A stretch of DNA of 64,000 nt from Gammaproteobacteria bacterium Gsub (GTDB taxonomy: Bacteria > Pseudomonadota > Gammaproteobacteria > PS1 > Pseudothioglobaceae): the NCBI GenBank assembly GCA_002007405.1, contig JYIN01000014.1, forward strand, positions 1 through 64,000. Direction: 5' to 3'. Shown in pieces: positions 58,619 to 64,000 of the stretch (positions are counted from its first letter, which is position 1; every line of letters starts with the position of its first letter). Both the position numbers and the translations under genes were made by a program. The notes beneath the pieces are model-generated. The model saw nothing but the letters and a program-made list of their open reading frames with translations. It ran no database searches and was not told the DNA's origin.

Positions 58619-59956
58619 TTATTGATTAGGACAAGAATCATCCGGCAAAATTTTAAAAGAAGAGAATTTTTTAATCATATCAATAGTAGAGGTGCTATTG
58701 CCCGGAATACACTGAGAGCGCCCCCCATAACCGACTTTTTCATACAATGTTAGATGTGTGTCGCTACCCACAGTTATGCTGGCAATATCCACAGTGCCAA
58801 GGTATGAAGGGTCGCGCTTTAAGTCAAATACTTTTTGGTGGGTGTTGAAACACAAGTTTGCCCCATCTTGCGGTGTTCCAGCAAAACAAACCTTAAGATG
58901 ACCGTAACTATCACCACAACTTGAACCAGGTGCAACCTCAAATGAGCTGGCTGAGTTATTCATGATGCCAATGTTTTTTGCAACAGAGTCTCCCGTTATA
59001 CATACTGAAGATCCGGATTGACCCTGATTAGTATAGAGTGTGCTATGAACGCCTTTGCCAACAATCACAGCAGAAACATTATTTTTATGATTTAATTGGG
59101 AGCTGAAATTATGTTTTGACGGACCGGTGCAAACCTTAAACCCGGTCGTATTAGAATTTTCAAAAAAACAAACTTGGTTAGTGTAATCATATCCATGTTG
59201 TGCTTGCCAATAAAAACAAGCATTCTCTGGTGTATAACTTGAGGTTGAGGCAACTTCAACTCTAAATGAGGACGCTCTATTGTTCATTGCAGCACCAAGA
59301 ATATGGTCGCTATTAGGGGGCACACAATAACTTGCCCCCGTATAATTATAATTTTCATACAAAATCGCTATTGAACCAGACCCTGTTTGCACTCTTGATA
59401 CTTCGTCATTTTGTGTAGAATTAAAACTATATTGAGATTGACCGATACACACCTTAGGTCCAGTGCCATCAATTTCATTATAAAAACAAACCTGGTCAGG
59501 GGTTATTGTTTGTTTGTTTGGACAACGATTACCACTAAAAATATGCACTGCCTGGATGCTAGTCGGCAATATAAAATTGGTATTGCCTGGAATACATTCG
59601 CTTTCATTATCACTAAAATTAACCACAACATGTATGTCTTTAGCCGTTGCAACGGCATTCACATTATCAAAGGGTTTTGTTTTAAATTGTTGTGTAATAT
59701 TGGCACAGAAAATTGTACTCCAAGCGTCTTCTTCTACTGAGTAAAAACACACCTGATTATCACTACTTGGTAATTGATCAATATTTTTGTTTGATTGTTT
59801 TTTATATTCATCAGCTACCTCAAGTGAGGCCAAATTAAGCACTCCCCAATAGAATAATTTGTCAATAAAGTAACCTAAAAACGGAATATCTACTTCTTGA
59901 TAATATTTTTTTCTCATTTGTGCAAATACCGTTAATAATAGCTTTTCTTTAGACAT
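58619..59956 (-). CDS. multi-domain beta/gamma-crystallin (I36-like) protein
   Basis: The 445 residues have a roughly 65-residue helical, partly hydrophobic N-terminus (IPFLGYFIDKLFYWGVLNLA) followed by four repeats of about 80-95 residues. Each opens VCF(Y/F/A) with a short C-x-G hairpin and later has LYExxxYxGxSxCIPxN, for example AILYENYNYTGASYCVPPN and LTLYEKVGYGGRSQCIPGN. This paired Greek-key pattern is that of beta/gamma-crystallin and peptidase-inhibitor I36 domains. The many cysteines suggest work outside the cytoplasm, although no clear signal peptide is seen. It starts 2 bases after the upstream gene's stop, so it is translationally coupled. Adhesin, lectin-like, inhibitor or toxin-partner roles are possible; I cannot choose. 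Confidence 0.7.
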   Translation of the reverse strand: MSKEKLLLTVFAQMRKKYYQEVDIPFLGYFIDKLFYWGVLNLASLEVADEYKKQSNKNIDQLPSSDNQVCFYSVEEDAWSTIFCANITQQFKTKPFDNVNAVATAKDIHVVVNFSDNESECIPGNTNFILPTSIQAVHIFSGNRCPNKQTITPDQVCFYNEIDGTGPKVCIGQSQYSFNSTQNDEVSRVQTGSGSIAILYENYNYTGASYCVPPNSDHILGAAMNNRASSFRVEVASTSSYTPENACFYWQAQHGYDYTNQVCFFENSNTTGFKVCTGPSKHNFSSQLNHKNNVSAVIVGKGVHSTLYTNQGQSGSSVCITGDSVAKNIGIMNNSASSFEVAPGSSCGDSYGHLKVCFAGTPQDGANLCFNTHQKVFDLKRDPSYLGTVDIASITVGSDTHLTLYEKVGYGGRSQCIPGNSTSTIDMIKKFSSFKILPDDSCPNQ

Positions 59957-59958
59957 TT

Positions 59959-61914
59959 TTAATAATCGCTCCTCTTGTGAGTTGTCAGAATTAGGCGCTG
60001 CACCATTCGCATCAATATCTGAGGAGTTATTAATGACATCACCCCCATATGAATGGCTTTTGCCTCACTGGCGTTCCAAATTTCTGGATTAATAAAGGCG
60101 TGCAAATGGTGCAAGCCTAATATAGGGGTCGTCTTCTCAATGAGTGCTTGAAAATCTCCACGCATGCTATTTATAGTATCTCCGCTAATTGGATTATATC
60201 CAGGAATATTATACCTCCAATATACTTTAGTGCTAATTCCACCAAGAAGTGGATAATCCAGAACAGTTACTTTCTGCGCACATTGGTTGCGTTTTGAATA
60301 TACAACCTCACTTTTTTTTATACCTGAATCAGTGATAGAATAGGCTGGCAGAACAGGGCCCTGAGTGGCTAGTAGCCATTGTCTGATCTCAGCCTTGGTC
60401 ATAGGTTGAATGCTGTATTGACAAATCTCATCATTTGATAATTCAGCAAAATAGAGCGCTTTACTATAAAGTTGATATATTAAATCAACATGCGTTTTTT
60501 CCGACAAATTTAAAGAAAGCTTAATAGGCACATAAGCAGGGTTAATTGGAATCCCTTGTATTGGAGGCGGAAAAGTTAAAGTGCCAACATTAGAGTCACG
60601 AATATCAGATTCAAGAAGTTTAAACGAATACCCACTAAACTCCAATGTAATAGTACCGTCGTTGGCATCTATAATGTTTGTTAACTGTATATAGTAATTT
60701 GTTGCCTCATCAACTATTTTACTAATTCCTAGTTTAGACGCATCGTTAATAATGCCAGTGGCTAAAAAATCAGCATCATTTAGATATGTATCTAGAGTTA
60801 AAGAGGCCACTGGTGAATTGGCTAAGTCAACATTAAGCACATTTCCATATTCGCGTGATGTTGGCTTAACGGGCTCCCATGGGTTCCAATAACCTTGTTT
60901 GCAGTGTCTTTGTATAGGCTCCGTGTCATTATTAATATCCCTGTATATCATAATATAGTTATATGGACATTCAGAATATTCCCAAACACCTTGTGCATTT
61001 TGTTTGACACGCATAAAAGGCACATCCCGTCCTTTTCCACCATTCCAAGGGACAAGTTGTGCTGTTAGAGACTGCAACACTGCTAGGGTGTTGTTAAAAG
61101 CAATTCTATAATAATTTGACTCCAAATAATCCACAACCGACAATGTAGTAGCGGATTGTAGAATACTCTCTTGTATTTTAGAAAATTCTGATTCAATATA
61201 TTTATAAAACCCGCCTTTTATGTCGGGGTTGCCTGCTAAATCAGTAATACCATTATAAATATCTCTACGATCAGTTGAGTTTAAATAATTAACCAAGGCA
61301 TCAAACTCACCATCTCGGGTTAGGGAAAAATATGTTATCTCTTTTAAACGAGCATAAAATTCGGTTTGAAAGCAATAACGCAGCTGACTAATGTGGCTGT
61401 CACTGATGGGTTCTTGTTGAATTTGTAAATTGAGCAAATTATTTCTTTCTTCGGCACAAACACTATTTAGCACATCATAATGGTTATAAATTAGCTTGGT
61501 ATTTTTATAATGAATCGTTGGTGAGGCCAGTGGTGTGACGAGCGAATTAACAATATTTCTTACTCTTTTATTGAGTACCGCATCTACCGTGCCTGCAGCA
61601 CCATTGAGTGAATGTAATAAAGCACTGTTTATTGCATTCGTTTCTAATAGACTTTCATCAATGGAACGCTTTAAATTTTTCATTAAATACTTCTTATAAT
61701 TAACAGAACTTTTGACTTCCAATTCTTCTAGTGTTGTTGCTTTTTGATGATAACTATTATAGAGGTCATTATAAAAAGAGGCGATATATTGCTTATCCAC
61801 TTCCTCTAATATTGAGTTAATAATAGCCTCAATTGCCTGTGTAATAATCATTGCAGGCGGGAATATATTGACCATCAATATTAACAATATTAACAGCGTG
61901 ACCTTGTGACACAC
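59959..61914 (-). CDS. large unrecognised protein of a putative effector cluster
   Basis: A frame of 651 residues from GTG 61914, or 630 from ATG 61851. Read from GTG, the N-terminus (CHKVTLLILLILMVNIFPP) looks like a signal peptide, but it overlaps the upstream gene out of frame, and neither start has a Shine-Dalgarno. From about residue 22 the first 270 residues look helical (QAIEAIINSILEEVDKQYI). The middle holds a Trp/Pro-rich stretch near 305-370 (YWNPWEPVKP), then beta-rich sequence. I recognise no family. The position between a small exported protein and a crystallin-repeat protein suggests one functional module. Confidence 0.6.
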   Translation of the reverse strand: MCHKVTLLILLILMVNIFPPAMIITQAIEAIINSILEEVDKQYIASFYNDLYNSYHQKATTLEELEVKSSVNYKKYLMKNLKRSIDESLLETNAINSALLHSLNGAAGTVDAVLNKRVRNIVNSLVTPLASPTIHYKNTKLIYNHYDVLNSVCAEERNNLLNLQIQQEPISDSHISQLRYCFQTEFYARLKEITYFSLTRDGEFDALVNYLNSTDRRDIYNGITDLAGNPDIKGGFYKYIESEFSKIQESILQSATTLSVVDYLESNYYRIAFNNTLAVLQSLTAQLVPWNGGKGRDVPFMRVKQNAQGVWEYSECPYNYIMIYRDINNDTEPIQRHCKQGYWNPWEPVKPTSREYGNVLNVDLANSPVASLTLDTYLNDADFLATGIINDASKLGISKIVDEATNYYIQLTNIIDANDGTITLEFSGYSFKLLESDIRDSNVGTLTFPPPIQGIPINPAYVPIKLSLNLSEKTHVDLIYQLYSKALYFAELSNDEICQYSIQPMTKAEIRQWLLATQGPVLPAYSITDSGIKKSEVVYSKRNQCAQKVTVLDYPLLGGISTKVYWRYNIPGYNPISGDTINSMRGDFQALIEKTTPILGLHHLHAFINPEIWNASEAKAIHMGVMSLITPQILMRMVQRLILTTHKRSDY

Positions 61915-62350
61915 CAGTTACTTTACTAACTTTGTTTATGCCGAATATTGCATGCTCGCCAGAGCCTATATTTTCATTTATAAACTTAAGAAGAGACTCC
62001 TCGCTTTCAAATGTAAATGATTCAACACGCTTGCCAGTCAATTGAGATAATTCAAGTGCATTGTCGTACCCTTGCGTTATACCGGATAATGCTGCATAAG
62101 ATTCATCGGTTTCAAATCTTTGAAAAACAGTGCTGGCATAATAAGCACAAGGACCATTCAACGCACATGATAAATCAGTGTTTAGTCTGGCGTATTTTGC
62201 GATTAAAGACAGTTGTGCATCAATTCTCTTAGTATTGCCACCGCTACTTTGGATAAGTTTATACAACCATGATTCAGTAGTTACTGGTGGCGATGCAACC
62301 AGCACACTGATATAGAGAGTTAATCCAATAAATACTGATGTTTTTTTCAT
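61829..62350 (-). CDS. small exported protein, possible papain-like fold
   Basis: The 173 residues start with a clear Sec signal peptide (MKKTSVFIGLTLYISVLVAS). A cysteine in CALNGPCAYYASTVF near residue 68, and GHAVNIVNIDGQYI near 150-163, recall the Cys and GHxxNxVxxxG blocks of papain-like toxin domains; the third residue could be Asp in CNDYYTGN. The match is suggestive only. The last 86 bases overlap the next gene in another frame. Either the gene is complete, or a one-base frameshift has separated it from the large protein. A copy of the dispersed IS-end repeat overlaps its start codon. Confidence 0.6.
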   Translation of the reverse strand: MKKTSVFIGLTLYISVLVASPPVTTESWLYKLIQSSGGNTKRIDAQLSLIAKYARLNTDLSCALNGPCAYYASTVFQRFETDESYAALSGITQGYDNALELSQLTGKRVESFTFESEESLLKFINENIGSGEHAIFGINKVSKVTGVSQGHAVNIVNIDGQYIPACNDYYTGN

Positions 62351-62367
62351 AATTTATGTAAGGTCTC
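62347..62367 (-). repeat. partial IS-end repeat at the exported-protein start codon
   Basis: TCATAATTTATGTAAGGTCTC matches TCATAATGATGCAAAGGTCTC (28156-28176) with a few changes. The copy covers the ATG of the exported protein gene and its first upstream bases. There is no visible ribosome-binding site between them. Confidence 0.5.
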
Positions 62368-62487
62368 AATATATCACGACAATCATAGCCTTTTTTAAGA
62401 ATGAATTGAGGTTGTTTTTAGGTGGATTTTAAGAAGAGACTAACTGTGCAAAAGTTCCAAATAAATCACAAATAACCCAATTTCGGA

Positions 62488-62515
62488 TTGACTAAAACCC
62501 AGTTTTCGTTATAAT
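62488..62515 (+). promoter_or_regulatory. promoter of tRNA-Asn
   Basis: TTGACT (62488-62493), a 16-base spacer and TATAAT (62510-62515) lie 12 bases before the tRNA 5' end, and CCCAC follows the -10. This is close to consensus, as expected of a stable-RNA promoter. Confidence 0.8.
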
Positions 62516-62526
62516 CCCACACCTAT

Positions 62527-62602
62527 TCCTCGATAGCTCAGTTGGTAGAGCAACGGACTGTTAATCCGTTTGTCGCTGGTTCGAGCCCAGCTCGGGGAGC
62601 CA
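62527..62602 (+). tRNA. tRNA-Asn (GUU)
   Basis: A 76-base plus-strand cloverleaf. The acceptor TCCTCGA pairs with TCGGGGA (one T-G pair), the D arm is AGCTCAGTTGGTAGAGC, the anticodon stem-loop ACGGACTGTTAATCCGT holds GTT, the discriminator is G and CCA is encoded. No direct-repeat attachment site is seen around it. Confidence 0.97.
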
Positions 62603-62636
62603 TATTTTAAAAACCACTACGATGGTTTTTTTGCAC

Positions 62637-63812
62637 CTAAATGCTGGCAAGTCTTGCTACGGCTTGTTTGATGTTGTCCATACTGGTGGCAAACGAAAAA
62701 CGCACATAACCCGGCGCACCAAAAGCCGAACCCGGCACTAAGGCGATATTGAGATTTTCTAGACAATAAGTAGAAAACACCACATCATCTTTTAAGTCTA
62801 AGCGTTTTATTAGCCCTTTAATCCGAGGAAAGCAATAAAATGCGCCTTGAGATTTTGGGCACTCAATACCGTCTATGCTGTTGAGCGCATTAACAATAAA
62901 TTCATGCCTTTGCGCAAACGCATCAACCATGCTGGTGATAATATTTTGCTCACCATTTAAGGCCTCAAGCGCCGCAGCTTGTGCAATAGAGCAGGGGTTT
63001 GAGGTGGATTGGCTTTGGATTTTTTTCATAGCCTTAATAATCAACCCAGGGGCTGCGCCATAACCAATACGCCAGCCTGTCATCGCATAGGCTTTAGAAA
63101 CCCCATTGAGGATAATACTGCGTTTTTTCAGCGTGTTATCAGCCATGACAATGTTAATAAAAGCAGCATTATTCCAGCGAATATGTTCATAAATATCATC
63201 ACTGATAATCAAAACTTGGGGGTGATTTTTTAACACACTGGCCAATGCTTGTAATTCGGTTTTAGAATAAATTGCCCCAGTTGGATTAGAAGGACTGTTG
63301 ATAACAAATAATTTAGTATTTTTGTTAATATTGGTCTCTAATTGCTCGGGGGTAATCTTAAAATTTTGTTCAAGCCCTGTTTCTACAATCACAGGTGTGG
63401 CATCGGCTAAAATCACCATATCGGGATAACTGACCCAATACGGTGCGGGAATGATGACCTCATCTCCTTTATTAAGCACGGCTTGGCATAAGTTGTAGAA
63501 TATTTGTTTGCCACCCGATGAGACCATCACTTCGGTTTGTGTATAGTCTAAATTATTGTCACGCTTAAATTTATCAATAATGGCATTTTTTAAATCAAGG
63601 GTTCCATCTACCGCAGTGTAGCGTGTTTGCCCGTTTTTAATAGCGTATATGGCTGCCTGTTGAATATTTTTGGGGGTTTCAAAATCTGGCTCACCCGATC
63701 CCATTGGCACAATTGGAACGCCCTGAGCCTTGAGCGCATTGGCTTTTGCAGTAATGGCAAGGGTAGCAGAAGGCTTAACTTTTGCAACTCGATTTGAAAG
63801 ATATGCAGACAT
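62637..63812 (-). CDS. aspC: aspartate aminotransferase (class I, 1b type)
   Basis: It exchanges the amino group between aspartate/oxaloacetate and glutamate/2-oxoglutarate using PLP. I start at ATG 63812 (MSAYLSNRVAKVKPSATLAI), preceded by GGGGA; the four extra codons upstream are not needed. The 391 residues include GSGEPDFETP, NSPSNPTGAIY, the PLP lysine in NGVSKAYAMTGWRIGYG and the C-terminal arginine motif YVRFSFATS. Class 1b enzymes may also accept prephenate. Confidence 0.93.
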   Translation of the reverse strand: MSAYLSNRVAKVKPSATLAITAKANALKAQGVPIVPMGSGEPDFETPKNIQQAAIYAIKNGQTRYTAVDGTLDLKNAIIDKFKRDNNLDYTQTEVMVSSGGKQIFYNLCQAVLNKGDEVIIPAPYWVSYPDMVILADATPVIVETGLEQNFKITPEQLETNINKNTKLFVINSPSNPTGAIYSKTELQALASVLKNHPQVLIISDDIYEHIRWNNAAFINIVMADNTLKKRSIILNGVSKAYAMTGWRIGYGAAPGLIIKAMKKIQSQSTSNPCSIAQAAALEALNGEQNIITSMVDAFAQRHEFIVNALNSIDGIECPKSQGAFYCFPRIKGLIKRLDLKDDVVFSTYCLENLNIALVPGSAFGAPGYVRFSFATSMDNIKQAVARLASI

Positions 63813-63871
63813 AATAATCCCCAAAAAATAGATTAAAATTATGAGTTTATGTTAATGAAAAACCAACAATC

Positions 63872-64000
63872 GTGGGTAGAAAATTTCAATTACAATCAAA
63901 ATTTTATCCTACAGGGGACCAGCCTCACGCTATTAAGACTTTGGTAGCGGGTTTAAATGCGGGTGAGAAATTTCAAACCCTGCTTGGAGTAACTGGTTCT
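63872..64000 (+). CDS. uvrB: excinuclease ABC subunit B, N-terminal part
   Basis: UvrB is the damage-checking helicase of nucleotide excision repair. Only the first 43 codons are inside the window. From GTG 63872, [21 protein letters not shown] and then TLLGVTGS lead into the Walker A motif, which the window edge cuts. No in-frame ATG is available upstream before a stop at 63842-63844, so GTG is the likely start. It is divergent from aspC. Confidence 0.93.
   Translation, partial: MGRKFQLQSKFYPTGDQPHAIKTLVAGLNAGEKFQTLLGVTGS

Noticed and set aside
62527-62602. tRNA-Asn as an integration site for the effector cluster
   Set aside because: No integrase and no direct repeat of the tRNA 3' end were found near 58.5 kb, so integration at the tRNA is unsupported.

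Overview
The window is chromosomal DNA from an AT-rich gammaproteobacterium. It most resembles the sulfur-oxidising, CO2-fixing SUP05/Thioglobus and bathymodiolin or vesicomyid thiotrophic symbiont group; this is inferred from gene content, not from a database search. The pointers are phosphoribulokinase beside gyrB, a complete cytochrome bc1 operon, TusA and a TauE/SafE exporter, biotin, thiamine, haem and histidine genes, and many decayed genes and insertion-sequence scraps. There are no rRNA genes and no CRISPR array. Five tRNAs are present: Leu-GAG, Cys-GCA, Gly-GCC, Arg-ACG and Asn-GUU.

Layout. Bases 1-15,100 carry housekeeping genes: glmU, rpmE, hemE, asd-hisB-hisH, a fructosamine-kinase-like gene, nth, sbcB, a cold-shock gene, a DEAD-box helicase, rpsB-tsf, tRNA-Leu, secG-tpiA and a UPF0114 gene. 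Bases 15,200-20,900 are the replication-origin region: dnaA, dnaN and gyrB, with recF missing between dnaN and gyrB. It is followed by phosphoribulokinase and a shattered chrA. Bases 23,190-28,880 hold leuS, a class 1B-type pyrD behind a malate:quinone oxidoreductase gene, and bioD. Bases 29,000-33,660 are an accessory block: an IS1595-type remnant, a fused endonuclease-methylase gene, a specificity subunit and a tiny third ORF. Bases 33,700-44,400 hold sspA and the bc1 operon (petABC), dciA-like, secA-anmK, pyrC, ribF and a TauE/SafE gene. Bases 44,900-50,000 hold bioB, glnA and the minus-strand run xerC-tsaC-hemF-tusA. Bases 50,000-58,500 hold htpG, hisI-hisE-SHOCT-tatABC, an ANTAR regulator, thiG, three tRNAs, pgsA and murF.

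Bases 58,600-62,350 are the most unusual part. Three tightly packed minus-strand genes lie between murF and tRNA-Asn. They encode a small exported protein with a possible papain-like Cys-His pattern, a large unrecognised helical protein, and a protein with four beta/gamma-crystallin (I36-like) domains. The first two overlap out of frame. This has the look of a host- or competitor-directed effector or toxin module, but that is inference. The window ends with aspC and the first codons of uvrB.

A short repeat related to an IS terminal repeat (GAGACCTTTGC at its tip) is scattered through the window, including at the start codon of the exported-protein gene. A second transposase remnant occurs in two diverged copies, one of them directly upstream of the rpsB promoter. 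Mobile DNA has evidently been active and then decayed here.
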